NCBI GenBank assembly: GCA_030248215.1
Contig: JASANG010001219.1
Span: forward strand, 22,329 to 86,328
Reading direction: 5' to 3'
DNA: 64,000 nt
Source of the DNA: Enoplolaimus lenunculus
Taxonomy: Eukaryota; Nematoda; Enoplea; Enoplida; Thoracostomopsidae
Every line of letters begins with the position of its first letter. Positions within the stretch are counted from its first letter, which is position 1. Made by a program: the position numbers and the translations under genes. Below, piece by piece: positions 40,470 through 52,535 of the stretch. The notes beneath the pieces were generated by a model. That model saw only the letters and a list, made by a program, of their open reading frames with translations. It was not told the origin of the DNA and did no database searches.

Positions 40470-40475
40470 AATAAA
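40470..40475 (+). terminator. Poly(A) signal AATAAA of the 36685-40377 gene
   Basis: An AATAAA hexamer lies 93 bases after the stop codon at 40377, a normal distance for a metazoan cleavage signal. Confidence 0.55.
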
Positions 40476-40479
40476 CGTA

Positions 40480-41615
40480 ATTTTGTACAGTGTGGCGAAA
40501 GAAAAACAATTTTTCGAAAATGTTTAAACTCTTAAAACCTCACGTTGAAAATAGCATATATTAATGATTTCCGTGTCAAACAAAATGAATGAACTAGCGC
40601 TATTAGGCGTTACCTAGTTTAATACATTAAGCTTTACCCGGGTTTAAAAATAGCGAAAAGTTTCGGAGAGAGAGAAACGGACTTGCGGGAAAACCCATGC
40701 GTTTTTGCTGGATTTTAAATGTTCAGGTGTTTAGCTGTTCTGTAGCAGATAAAAAAGACTAATATAACGGTAGTCACACAAAATGTTTTACTTATAAAAT
40801 CTATTGACATTGTGGTTATCGCGGATTAGCAGACAAAAATGCGGCTAATGTGTGTTATATTGCGTTCTCGACTGTGGTGTTTTGTCGTCTGAGCGTGGAC
40901 ACTCGGCGACATCGTCTTATTAATACTTGGGACTCGAGTCAGAAACAATTTGAGTTCAGTGCACGTCAAAGCACTGTTAGTGTGAAAAATATGTATGTTT
41001 CTTATTTAGGAAATAAATTATTGTGCTATTACCACTATATGCCGCATTTCCATTGCGCTTTATTCTAGGGCATCGATACCAATTAATAGAAATCGACTTA
41101 GTGGATGCCTGTAACTTTGGAGCACAACATTATAGCATAAAGCAAAGTTCTTGCATTGCCTTATTGCAGTCACTTCACTTGTGATGCATTTCATATCACT
41201 CGCACTAAGTTTCGTTTGATCTGTCTTTTTCGATACCGCCTTCAATTCAACTATGAAACAATTTTGTAAATTAAACGACTTGTTTGTAGAATCAATCAGC
41301 TGGATTAAGTCTTTGCGTTTATAATGACGTCATCAGCTGGTTAAGCATCGTGTATTAAAATTGGAACCGGTAATCGGCAAATAGTTTGGTATCGGAACAT
41401 TACTATTTTAAGTAAACAAACGCGAGCTCACTGTATATACGAATGACAGTTATCAGGGGCGCAGCAGCTGACCAAGAACGAAGGAACAGACGGTTGAGGC
41501 GTATAACACTGTTTTTGACAAGTCGACATATTACACGTTTTGTTTCGATTGAGCCGAGTAAAATTAAGTTTATTGTCATTGAAGTAAAGATTTAAAAATC
41601 CAAGCTAGCAACTAA
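40480..41615. other. Unassigned DNA downstream of the 36685 gene
   Basis: No exon pair with matching phase was found. A short family D-like fragment (TTTGGTATCGGAACATTACT) lies at about 41385. Confidence 0.4.
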
Positions 41616-41794
41616 GCCCCATGTATAGAACAGGGTCGGATCGTTTTCCGTTGGGGCTGTAATAGAGTCGGTTTAAGCTTTACACGAACTTTTTTGCTTA
41701 GGCTTAGGAATAGGCTCATCCATACGCCTAGGCGTAAACTTAGGCTTAGGAATATGCGTATGCTGCTGTTCCGGGTCTGTTCTATACATGGGCC
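41616..41794 (+). mobile_element. Family A element
   Basis: The termini GCCCCATGTATAGAACAGGG and GGTCTGTTCTATACATGGGC are inverted. The core is short (TTAGGCTTAGGAATAGGC). Confidence 0.8.
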
Positions 41795-42660
41795 GCAACT
41801 AATATCAATTTGGCAAACATATTTTGCCGAGACTCAAATACATAGATACTTCCAGTGGCGCACGAATTGGCATGCTGTTACCAGGTGTTAACATCCGGTT
41901 CCGGTTAGTCAATCAGTATCCGGCCCCGGTGGTATCCGGTGAATTAATATCTGGCCGCAGTCTGTAAGTGATTTCAGTGTTGAAAACAATGTACCCACTA
42001 TGTTGTATTGCGGTTTGTTATGCACCATATCATTCTATCTCAGGTATTTTTGTAGTTTGCTATTGCACCAAAGTGTGAACGAATGTCAAGTTGCAGAATA
42101 CCGGATAAGGATAGTGAGTTTTGTACCGCAACCATTGTTGTGTCAGTGTCAGGCACAGGGCTGACGCACGAATCCACGATTTGACCGAATCTGAACGTGA
42201 ACCTTGCATTTTGAAAATTTCTGTTCCAGAATAGCATGCAATGACAAAAGTTAGCGAAATAACAACATTGTAATTCGACCTGCAAAATTAATAACATTTA
42301 TTATTTCAACAAATTTACAAATTTACGTTTTTCACAAATGCAATTGTTTCGTGTCTGACCTCAGTTCTGAGAATTTAAAACAAAAAAATTTGATTTATAT
42401 TTGAAATTATTCAAACATTTGTATGATTTAAAAATTTTAACATTATTGCCGAACATTCTAGGATTCGGGGGGGGGCGTTTTCGCAACCGTATCCAAACCG
42501 TAAATTTTTTTGACCAATCTGAACTTCTGGTGTCACCCTGGTCAGACAAGATTTGATTTTTTCAAATTGTATGGTGTCCGCATAATGTGGTTTTAGGTTG
42601 TGGTACAATTTACAGCGGCGTAACGAGGATTTCGTTTCTGGAGGGTGATAATTAAGTCTA

Positions 42661-43061
42661 AGGGTTGTGCTATAGTTGACGTTCGGCGTCGTCTGTCACC
42701 CGTACGGCGTCGTCTGTCACCCGTACGGCGTCGTCTGTCACCCGTACGGCGTCGTCTGTCACCCGTACGGCGTCGTCTGTCACCCGTACGGCGTCGTCTG
42801 TCACCCGTACGGCGTCGTCTGTCACCCGTACGGCGTCGTCTGTCACCCGTACGGCGTCGTCTGTCACCCGTACGGCGTCGTCTGTCACCCGTACGGCGTC
42901 GTCTGTCACCCGTACGGCGTCGTCTGTCACCCGTACGGCGTCGTCTGTCACCCGTACGGCGTCGTCTGTCACCCGTACGGCGCCGTCCGTCACCGTCCAA
43001 GGCACCGTACGGCGTACGGGTCATGGACGGCGTCGAACGTCAAAAAAAGTATTGCGCAACC
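42661..43061. mobile_element. Family P element swollen by a ~21-bp minisatellite
   Basis: The ends GGGTTGTGCTATAGTTGACG and CGTC...AGTATTGCGCAACC are the inverted P termini. GTTCGGCGTCG on the left mirrors CGGCGTCGAACGTC on the right. The array between is an internal expansion. Confidence 0.7.
42684..43000. repeat. 21-bp minisatellite (~14 copies)
   Basis: The unit GGCGTCGTCTGTCACCCGTA plus C repeats almost without change about 14 times. Since 21 is divisible by 3 and several frames lack stops, it produces long spurious ORFs on both strands. Confidence 0.95.
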
Positions 43062-43130
43062 GTAAAATTTGATTTGACCCTTTGCACGCTATTCTACAAC
43101 CTGTAAAATTGCTACGTTTTTCGAGCCGGT

Positions 43131-43314
43131 GGCCCATGTATAGAACACGGCCGGAACAGTAGTATCAGCATATTCATAAGCCTAAGCCTAAGCGTATGGA
43201 TGAACCTATTCCTAAGCTTAAGCCTAAGCCTAAGCAAAAAATTAGTCTAAAGCTTAAACTGACTCTATTATAGCCCCTCCGGAAAACGATCCGGCCCTGT
43301 TCTATACATGGGCC
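43131..43314 (-). mobile_element. Family A element, reverse orientation, well preserved
   Basis: GGCCCATGTATAGAACACGG and CGGCCCTGTTCTATACATGG are near-perfect inverted ends. AAGCCTAAGCCTAAGC hexamers lie between. Confidence 0.85.
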
Positions 43315-43683
43315 GAGTCTTTTAAGAAAGTTCAAGAAGGGAATATATTCCTTTGTTCCCGTTTTGTAGACGGTTGTTTTATATGATAGTCTTGCTTAAG
43401 CGTTTGAGCTAACGTTGATACTGGTCAGCTATAGAATTACGAACCGGAAGGTTTAACAGTACATAGTTGCAGTTTGTATTGCGTTGCGTTCAAATGTTTG
43501 CACGTTTTGTTGCTGCAACGCACAAATACTGCACCGGTCAGCAGTTTGTGTTGTATTGCAGTCCACATTCAGCATTTATTAATTTGATTCAGGATGTGTT
43601 ATTATTGCGTGGGAATTTCTATGAAACTATAGTAGTCGTTTTATTTTATTCGAATATAGGATAATTTGTCACCTGACCTGTCG

Positions 43684-44661
43684 GCCAACAGTATCCTAAA
43701 GCCTATTGGTGGCCAACAGTGTCTTAAAGCCTATTGGTGGCCAACAGTGTCCTAAAGCCTATTGGTGGCCAACAGTGTCCTGAAGCCTATTGGTGGCCAA
43801 CAGTGTCCTAAAGCCTATTGGTGGCCAACAGTGTCCTAAAGCCTATTGGTGGCCAACAGTGTCTTAAAGCCTATTGGTGGCCAACAGTGTCCTAAAGCCT
43901 ATTGGTGGCCAACAGTGTCCTAAAGCCTATTGGTGGCCAACAGTGTCCTGAAGCCTATTGGTGGCCAACAGTGTCCTGAAGCCTATTGGTGGCCAACAGT
44001 GTCCTAAAGCCTATTGGTGGCCAACAGTGTCCTAAAGCCTATTGGTGGCCAACAGTGTCCTAAAGCCTATTGGTGGCCAACAGTGTCCTACAGCCTATTG
44101 GTGGCCAACAGTGTCCTAAAGCCTATTGGTGGCCAACAGTGTCCTGAAGCCTATTGGTGGCCAACAGTGTCCTAAAGCCTATTGGTGGCCAACAGTGTCC
44201 TAAAGCCTATTGGTGGCCAACAGTGTCTTAAAGCCTATTGGTGGCCAACAGTGTCCTAAAGCCTATTGGTGGCCAACAGTGTCCTAAAGCCTATTGGTGG
44301 CCAACAGTGTCCTGAAGCCTATTGGTGGCCAACAGTGTCCTGAAGCCTATTGGTGGCCAACAGTGTCCTAAAGCCTATTGGTGGCCAACAGTGTCCTAAA
44401 GCCGATTGGTGGCCAACAGTGTCCTAAAGCCTATTGGTGGCCAACAGTGTCCTAAAGCCTATTGGTGGCCAACAGTGTCCTAAAGCCTATTGGTGGCCAA
44501 CAGTGTCCTACAGCCTATTGGTGGCCAACAGTGTCTTAAAGCCTATTGGGGGCAACAGTGTCCTAAAGCCTGTTGGTGGCCAACAGTGTCCTAAAGCCTA
44601 TTGGTGGCCAACAGTGTCCTAAAGCCTATTGGTGGCCAACAGTGTCCTAAAGCCTAATTGG
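43684..44661. repeat. 28-bp minisatellite (~35 copies)
   Basis: The unit is CCTAAAGCCTATTGGTGGCC followed by AACAGTGT. Copies differ by single changes such as CTTAAAG, CTGAAG and CTACAG, which recur in a patterned order, suggesting block duplication. The unit includes an inverted CCAAT (ATTGG). Confidence 0.95.
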
Positions 44662-44867
44662 TAAATGTAAGCGTAAGCTTTTTCGGATTACAAGATTCTG
44701 TGGCGACGAATTGTCAGTATTTTATACATTTACGTATTAGGGCTGTGTCGACCGATAGGGGCAGGTGCGATGGATGAACGCAACCCTTTCGTACTCAGTC
44801 TGTAGTGAGATTGCCAACGACACTGCCTTATAAAATAATTATTACTAACAATATGCCAGTGTTATTT

Positions 44868-44987
44868 AAGATAAGTTAGAATCTATAATTAGTTAAGTCT
44901 TCATTAGTGATAATTAATTGACTGTTTTAAGATAAGTTAGAATCTATAATTAGTTAAGTCTTCATTAGTGATAATTAATTGACTGTT
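44868..44987. repeat. Tandem duplication of ~60 bases
   Basis: The stretch AAGATAAGTTAGAATCTATA through GATAATTAATTGACTGTT occurs twice in direct succession with a period of 61 bases and essentially no change. Confidence 0.9.
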
Positions 44988-45010
44988 ACATATTCGAAGA
45001 CAGTCTGAAT

Positions 45011-45382
45011 TAAGGATGTACCGATTAAACAGCATCGGTAATAATCGGCACTTTTTGTAAGTAGGTATCGGCATCGGCACTGCAAAAAAATTGTCGATTC
45101 TTTGCTGATATTTTTTGCACGTAACAGTCAGTTGTAATGCTATCAGTTTCACTTTTTGGCGGATTTCAGTGTGTCTGATCAAGAACCCTGTTATCTCTCT
45201 TGCATTTATGTTAGAAAAAGTTAATTGAAATGAACCGTTCTCATAAAATTATAATCGTTTATGGTCGTCAGGGTTTAAGTCTTCGCATAATGATGTAATG
45301 CAGTATCCTATCTGTTTATTACGCATGGTTTACTAAAGTTGGAATCGACATCGGCAAAAATTTTGGTATCGGTACATCTCTA
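45011..45382. mobile_element. Family D element
   Basis: It starts TAAGGATGTACCGATTAAAC and ends TTTGGTATCGGTACATCTCTA. It contains ACGATTATAATTTTATG-related text shared with other D copies. Confidence 0.75.
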
Positions 45383-45891
45383 GTCTGGATGTTGGTTCAA
45401 AACTATTCAGGAACGACAGAATTCGTTCCGCCGATGTCAGCTTACCTTACGCTTGGATTAGTGTGGTATATTTATTAAGTGGAATTAATTTTTTAAAATT
45501 TGTTGGGTGGGGCGGCGATATTTCTTTGCATCCCCCTTTTTCTGTCTCCGTTTCAAGGAAGGTTGGTGATGTTTAGCGGTTGCTGAAAATCTTTCGCAGC
45601 TGTTAACTCACTTGAACTGTGGATTTGTATGTTTGAATTGCGTCGAATAGCACCAGAATGTGGTATCTGTAAACAGGGATCGACCGGATATCCGGTTTCG
45701 GTTTAATATCCGGCAAAATCTGACATCAGTATCCGGTTCCGGTATCCGTTAAATCATTATCCGGTCGCGCCCTATCTGTAAGCTCAACGCGTGGATAAGT
45801 TCCCACCCCGTTTGACTAACAAGGAACTTGATGACTGGATACTAATTTAGTCATATTTTCCTGGAATTTTTCGTTTCAACTTTGGGAATGG

Positions 45892-46109
45892 ATGGATATA
45901 CTTCCATGGTCAGAGAACATTAACTCTCGATCCGACCTGCTTCCAATCAATCATGCATGTAACACTCGTTCAGATAGTCTTCCGAGAACTTTCGTACCTG
46001 TCAGCAGCGGCTTTGTGGGTATTTTTGACTGTGCCCGTCAGAGCTGGTGTGTCTTTTATAGTCATCGTTTTGTCTGTCTAGGAAGTAAAGTTGGTGTGAT
46101 GAGCAGGTA
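45892..46109 (+). CDS. Weak single-exon candidate
   Basis: An ATG-initiated frame (MDILPWSENINSRSDLLPIN...) stays open to a possible donor GAGCAG|GTAACG at 46109. No partner exon with matching phase or known motif was found. It may be chance. Confidence 0.15.
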
Positions 46110-46256
46110 ACGTGGTCATACCCATTTCATTCTCGCAGGGAAATTTTAGTTTGGTTTCCAAATATATAATAAGATGAAAATTTGAGTACTACACATCACC
46201 CAAGAGTGAACTGTACTTGACGCTCTTAAAGTGGAAAAGTTTACTTGATGTCTTTG

Positions 46257-46480
46257 GGCCAATCTGCTATTCCAGCTAATTACTAATTGTCCTTGTCAAA
46301 TTCGCTATTTTATATACTAGCAGTGTGTCCTGGGCTACACTGCTGTTGAACTGATGGACCAATCAGATTTGATTATTTGGACAGAAGCAATACCGTTAAC
46401 CAATCAACGTTGGTATTACGTACGTATATACATCAGTGCCTAGGCCAATTGCTGCTTGGTTTTAATAGCAGATTGGCCTA
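46257..46480. mobile_element. Family L short inverted-repeat element
   Basis: GGCCAATCTGCTATT at the left is mirrored by AATAGCAGATTGGCC at the right, about 225 bases apart, with ACCAATCAGATTTG and ACCAATCAACG inside. Non-coding. Confidence 0.75.
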
Positions 46481-47172
46481 CGACATATATATATCGGGCA
46501 GTTTTTGAGGTGATTTTGGCATTAGGCAGCGATCAAGTTTGTTATGGACTGAAAATAAAAAATACAAAATCCGTTGTGACATTTTGACATAAAGCGGGGT
46601 TCATCGCCACTGACCCATTTTTGTCAAAAATATTGAAATCTGTCTGCGTTCAAAATAGAGAGTTGGAGCGACCGGCGATTGGTTACTGCGACAGAATCGA
46701 GCTTGAAGCCGGACTCAGTCGCTATGAAGGATGGGTACTGTCGCCTGTACGTAAAACCTCACACTAAAGCAATTCGTTCTTGGGACGGCTAAAATTGTTG
46801 ATAATGTAATAGGCTTGTGGACTGGTTTTATGTATGAGCCGGAAGAGCGTATAGCGTGTGAACCCTGGGTGCGGTAGCTGACCAGTGACCACTCTGGTAG
46901 AATCTGGTGACGTTGGGTAAAGTTCAGAGACGTGGCAGCCTTTCTGAATGGCCAATTGGATGTACGAAAGATACTCAGGTTCTGGAACTGTGGGGAAATT
47001 ACAAACTGGCCGTGCTTAGAGACTTTAGAATCCACGTTATAGTTGAAGGTTATTATCATCGAGTGAGTGATTCCAGCAGAATCGGTTTATGTTTGCTCCA
47101 GCGAAATTCGTTTGCAGGAATTCCGGCCGGAACAGGACTTGCGGTGTTTGCGCTGCGTTGTACCGAACGCCG

Positions 47173-47591
47173 CTGGGTGCAACCGGAATTGCGATTCAGA
47201 TTACAATTTTGATTCAAAACGAGTTCCGATTCCGGTTGCACAATCAATCGTAATCGGAATTGTGAAATTTTAATTTCAATCCTAATTGTTGTAATATGTT
47301 GCATAAAAATTCTGTATTATTTATCTATTAAATTGCTTTCGATGAGTTAACTTATCAATAATTGATTGTAGTTTAGCTTTACAGAACAAAAATCATCGCC
47401 AATTTGTTTTATGCGACGTTTTTGAAAATTGTTACCAGCCATCAGACACCCAAAATCAACATTATATTTTTGTCAATACAAATTATCCGTACAGTCTCAA
47501 AATTTCTATTCCGATTTCGATTACAATTCCGGATTCCGGTAGAAATTTGCTCTTCCGATTGCGGTATAATCCAGTTCCGTTATGCACCCTG
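47173..47591. mobile_element. Family C element
   Basis: It begins CTGGGTGCAACCGGAATTGC and ends TTCCGTTATGCACCCTG, with TTCCGATTCCGG-type sub-terminal repeats. Confidence 0.6.
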
Positions 47592-47920
47592 CCGAACAGG
47601 TATAAATATTATTGTTTGATTGAGTTCGAAGGCTTAAAAAGTTGACTGCTGAAGTAGCACAGAGGCGCTTTTTCTGCTTCAGAGCTGTCGTTGTGCACCC
47701 CGGTTTCCCTGATCTGTAGCCGAGACTGTAAATATTGGCAGTTTGCTGCGATCGTTTGTAAGCAATTGTTATGGAGTTGAAGCTTATGTAATAGTCTCAA
47801 TTACTTGTTTACTCTTTGCGTTTGTTGTTGTTGTTTTTGTTATTGGAGAGTCAAAGTTGTAGTTGGCTGAGTACCGATTAGACGGAACTTATGTTGACTT
47901 AGAAAACAGACGGAGATTAC

Positions 47921-48201
<281 letters not shown>

Positions 48202-48596
48202 TGGTTGCTAATATGTGCACAGTTATATATCAGTTAGAACATGAACAAGAATTGAATTACTTTGCAGGAATTTCGACCGGAACAGGAAATCCGGATGAAC
48301 CCTGATATACATATATATATTATGTGACTGAAAACTGTTGAAATATTTTTTCTGGTAGCCCAAGTTTTCAAAGATACGTTTTTTCTAAAATCTTTAGTTT
48401 TGTCAATTTTAAGGAAACGCCAAATAAATGGAAGTTTGAAAACTGCATACTTCACACTGTTATGGGCCAATGTGTTACAGGAACCACCGTGTTTACGATG
48501 TAAGCATGTGAGATATGCTTGTGCTGGTGCATATGCAATAAATGCAATGCACATTGTGTTGTACGGTCGACATATAGTCGATGAAAAATGCAGTTG

Positions 48597-48662
48597 GAGA
48601 GGCGGGCTACGTGGCGCAAGGATCCGTAGGCTGAGAGTTCGATCGCCGCTCCGGAATCCCGC
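48597..48662 (+). repeat. tRNA-like fragment
   Basis: GGCGGGCTACGTGGCGCAAG resembles a D arm and GAGAGTTCGATCGCC a T arm. The spacing is tRNA-like but short; a degraded tRNA-derived repeat is likely. Confidence 0.4.
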
Positions 48663-48857
48663 TTCTCTAGCTGCATAGTTGAAAGGTCTGATGTCCCGGT
48701 TTTTACCTTGACTGACATACGAAAATGCTTTTCCGAGAGTTTCAATTTTTCATGATATTAAAATTTGAAGACAATATAATCGCCGTTGGTATGAATTCAA
48801 TCGTTGGGGTGAAATTAACCGTTTTATATTTTGGTGTCGACGTCTCATGAAAACTTA

Positions 48858-49005
48858 GGGTTGCGCTATGCTCGCCGCTGGACGCCGGCGGGCCACACGA
48901 AAGCGAGCCGCTGCGGGGTATCAAATTGATTTTGCGTATACTTTTGTTAGCAACGCAATACTGCGTGGTGTGGCGTCCAGCACAGCAGCAAAGTATAGCG
49001 CAACC
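48858..49005. mobile_element. Family P element
   Basis: GGGTTGCGCTATGCTCGCCG and AAGTATAGCGCAACC are inverted ends. CTGGACGCCGGCGGGCCACACG opposes CGTGGTGTGGCGTCCAG. A family D remnant (GTGCCGATACCGAAATTTTG) follows directly. Confidence 0.7.
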
Positions 49006-49386
49006 TTTGTTGTTAGCGGTGTGCCGATACCGAAATTTTGGCCGATGCCGATACTCACGACAAGTGCCGATTATTGCCGATGTTGTTGCCGATTATTTAG
49101 CGCATTCCTGCTTAGGGTCGTGCTGTATTGATTTTGAGTAATTTTTGATGCTGTCTGGTAATGCACATGAATTGCTGTATTGCACTGCTTAGCAATTTGT
49201 AAACAAAACCTTTGTTAACTGGCGCCGTCTTTGCGGCAAGTCTAGCGTCAGCCTGAGTCGTCAAAGCGAAGTGTGTCCCAAGAAGTTTTGTTTGTAAAAA
49301 TTGAAGCACCGTTTGTTATTTGGGCGTTAGTCTTAGGCTGAAAATTTTTTTGAAGTTTCTTAGTAGAGTAGATCGAATGGACCCTT

Positions 49387-49447
49387 CTTGTTGTTGTTGT
49401 TGTTGTTGTTGTTGTTATTATTATTATTATTATTATTATTCTTATCG

Positions 49448-49507
<60 letters not shown>

Positions 49508-49510
49508 TCG

Positions 49511-49541
<31 letters not shown>

Positions 49542-49592
49542 CGTTATTATTATTATTATTATTATTATTGTTGTTGTTGTTATTGTTGTTAA
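49387..49592. repeat. (TTG)n-(TTA)n microsatellite
   Basis: TTG units give way to a long TTA tract with a few TCG/TTC interruptions and return to TTG. Poly-Asn and poly-Tyr frames here are spurious. Confidence 0.97.
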
Positions 49593-49616
49593 TAATGCTT
49601 TTGCTCATTTTCACGC

Positions 49617-49806
49617 TGACCCATGTTACTTTTAGGGGCGTCCAAGTTTCTGGTTGGTCTGTAAAAGAGTATATTTAGATTCTAGATTACATTTTTTCTT
49701 GCTTAGACTTAGGCTATGGCTTAGGAACACGTTTTCGCAACGTTTAGGCATTGGCTTAGGAATACGTTTAATCTGCTGTTACGCTCCTAACAGTAACACT
49801 TGGCCC
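49617..49806 (+). mobile_element. Family B element
   Basis: CCCATGTTACTTTTAGGGGC and CTCCTAACAGTAACACTTGG are the ends. TCTAGATTACATTTTTTCTT and a short TTAGGC core lie inside. It directly adjoins the (TTG/TTA) tract. Confidence 0.8.
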
Positions 49807-50994
49807 GTACGCGTATGCTTAGGTTTCAGCTCAGGTTCGTTATATGTGAGGGGAGTTTTTAGTTGGGCGGAAAGTAAACAAGTACCCAATAGATCTACGT
49901 ATAGGTATACATGCAAGTTGGACTGCAAGATAAATATATACTTAGTCGGTGCAGCGAAGAAATGACTATAAGTTTGCTCATGCGAACACAACGCACAATT
50001 CGATAATTGCAGCCTTTTGGACGAAGCGAATCTTTTAAGCTTTGTGGTATAAAACCGCCAGCGAAGAAGACTCTCATATCTAAAATTTGTTGAGTCGAAC
50101 AAGAATTAAGCTTGACAGCTAAAGTTAGTGTTCAGGTAACGATGACAGGAGACAGTGGCCAGGAGTGTAGCGAAGATTATTGCATTACAGGAGGGTGTGA
50201 TCGCATCATAGCAATTTTGACCAATAGGATCAAGCTTTATTCTAAATAACTCCTGTTATGTTAAAAGTGTTGTTTTGTTGGGTGTCTTGAAACTTTCGAG
50301 AGTAGATATTTTACCCCGTTTACCTATGTCGCCTCCGGGTACTTTTAGATATTTCTAGCTCGTCGAGTCGTTGCACCTGAACAGAAAAGTTATTAGCGAA
50401 AATTGTACCACAGTGAACGTACGTATATTGCGATGTGCGCACGTGGGTTGTTGTGCAAACCCATGGACAGGAAACTTTTAATTGGCAGGTTCTTTCGTAG
50501 ATGACGACCGAAGCAAGAAATAACTCAAGGGTCTACGCGAGCATGAATGGTCAACGATGGGTGGGGGGGTGGAAGCTCTGTGTTCATCCGTATAGTCTAA
50601 CTGGTGTTTAGGATGTCTTTCCGTATGTTTACATATGGCCGTGGGGTCAGAATTAATTTAGCAACAAAGGACGAGGCGACTTGGTGTGATTTTAAAGTGG
50701 ATCCATAATTACGGCTGGGGACGAATTTGATCCCGGGGAGTTAACCTGTGTATGGGTGCCGGTTTGCTGTGAATATGTGTCTTCTTGGGCTAAGAGTTGG
50801 TCGATATATGGATTGCTGAACAGTTTAAGCACCTGTGAATATTTTCAGTTAAATTTGTGGACATTCATTGGATAATGGATCTATTTTGTATGATGGGGGA
50901 ACAGGGATGGTTGTCTACTATCTTAATGCATTTTATGTCCTTTGCAATCCGTATAAAACTGCCATTTCTAAGTTACAAACAAATCGTCACTTGT
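49807..50994. other. Unassigned DNA
   Basis: The composition is less AT-rich than nearby repeats, but I found no open exon with good splice sites. Confidence 0.35.
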
Positions 50995-51440
50995 TAGAGA
51001 TGTGGCGGTACCAAAATTTTTGCCGATGCCGATTGTTATTTTGAAATTTTGCCGATGCCGATTGTTATTTTGAAATTTTGCCGATGCTGATTCTTATATT
51101 GAAATTTTGCCGATGCCGATTGTTATTTTGAGATTTTGCCGATGCCGATTGTTATTTTGAGATTTTGCCGATGCCGATTGTTATTTTGAGATTTTGCCGA
51201 TGCCGATTGTTATTTTGAAATTTTGACGATGCCGATTGTTATTTTGAGATTTTGCCGATGCCGATTGTTATTTTGAAATTTTGCCGATGCCGATTGTTTT
51301 TTTTTTGAAATTTTGCTGATGCCGATTGTTCTTTTGAGATTTTGCTGATGCTGATTCTTATATTGAAACTTTGCTGATGCCGATTTTAATTTTAGTACGC
51401 TATGCGTATAAACTGATAGGATACTACATTATATCATTAT
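50995..51440. mobile_element. Family D element with tandem expansion of its end
   Basis: It starts TAGAGATGTGGCGGTACC. About a dozen copies of a ~30-base unit (TTTTGCCGATGCCGATTGTT plus ATTTTGAAA) follow between 51015 and 51390. The rest resembles the D interior (AAACTGATAGGATACTACAT). The far end is not clear. Confidence 0.7.
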
Positions 51441-51751
51441 ATCAAGACTGAAACCCTAACCATCCTAAACGATTATAATTTTAGACGAACGGTTTATTTC
51501 AATTCTTACTGCTTTTATTTGTTGTTGGAACGTAATATTGGTTGCGTTTCTGAAACTTTGCTTCAGTGCGATTTTATAGTTGAGTATTTGAGTTTGATAT
51601 TCAAATACTTAAACAATTTATCGTTAAAAGCGTACATAAGTTAAGTAAATACATACTCATGTAATTAATCAAATATAATGAATTACACACTAACAGTTAT
51701 GGCATACTATTCTTGGTTCAGTTGAAATTGTAGATAAAACTTGGTTAATAT

Positions 51752-52535
51752 CAGGGTTCCAATCGGAAGTAAATTTTGTCGGAAGCGGAATCGGAATCAG
51801 ATTTTTTTGTCGCAACCGGAATATGTTTCAGTAAATATATCAAAAACTAAAGTGTATGACTTTTGACTATTTGTTGAAGTATGTTTTTCGGTATTGTTTA
51901 CAGTTTCAGTAAAAATTGCTTGTATAGCTAACTAACTATATTAGCGATCTACTAACCTGTAAAATTATGGTATTAATGGATGCCTGCCAATTCTAAGAGC
52001 AGCCTGTCAATTCTCAAAGCACAGGAACAACTTGGCCTTAAGTTTAAACGCAGTTAAGCATTTTATTTTGAGCATTTCGAAACTTTAAATATGAAGTCGT
52101 ATGAAAGCATAAATAACAGGGCCCAAAATTTTGAAAGTTAACCAATTCAATGGAGCGTCGTTTTCACTACAGTAAGGATACTGTTGAACCAAATATCGAG
52201 CTATATTCGAGAACTCGTAGGACTAACAGCACTGCTTGCCGCTATGAAATAGAAGTTTAAATTTAGTATTTTGTAATTCGTTTAAAGGTAGAATTTAAAG
52301 TTTTCAATTGCAGTCACATTTTGACAATCAGCGAAATTACTCTGCTACTGAGAATACTTAACAAAAACAAACAGATTTGAAAAAAACGAAAATCCAGTAA
52401 AATTTAAGTTCAATCAGCTTAAAAACTCATACCGAAAAATCGAAATTCCGGCATCAGAATAGAAGCCAGTCGGAATCGGAATCCCATGTTTTTTTTCGGA
52501 ATTTTAGCCAGAATCGGGATTCCGTTGGAACCCTG
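51752..52535. mobile_element. Large divergent family C-like element (784 bp)
   Basis: Ends CAGGGTTCCAATCGGAAG and ATTCCGTTGGAACCCTG are inverted. Sub-terminal CGGAATCGGAATC occurs on both sides. The AT-rich interior shows no transposase frame. Confidence 0.6.

Noticed and set aside
42593..43106. Long ORFs with RRRLSPV, TGDRRR or GVVCHPY repeats
   Set aside because: They are translations of the ~21-bp minisatellite in several frames and both strands.
43684..44661. CRISPR array
   Set aside because: The 28-base units are contiguous with no spacers, and the genome is eukaryotic.
49320..49678. Poly-Tyr, poly-Leu or poly-Asn protein
   Set aside because: It is the (TTG)n/(TTA)n microsatellite.
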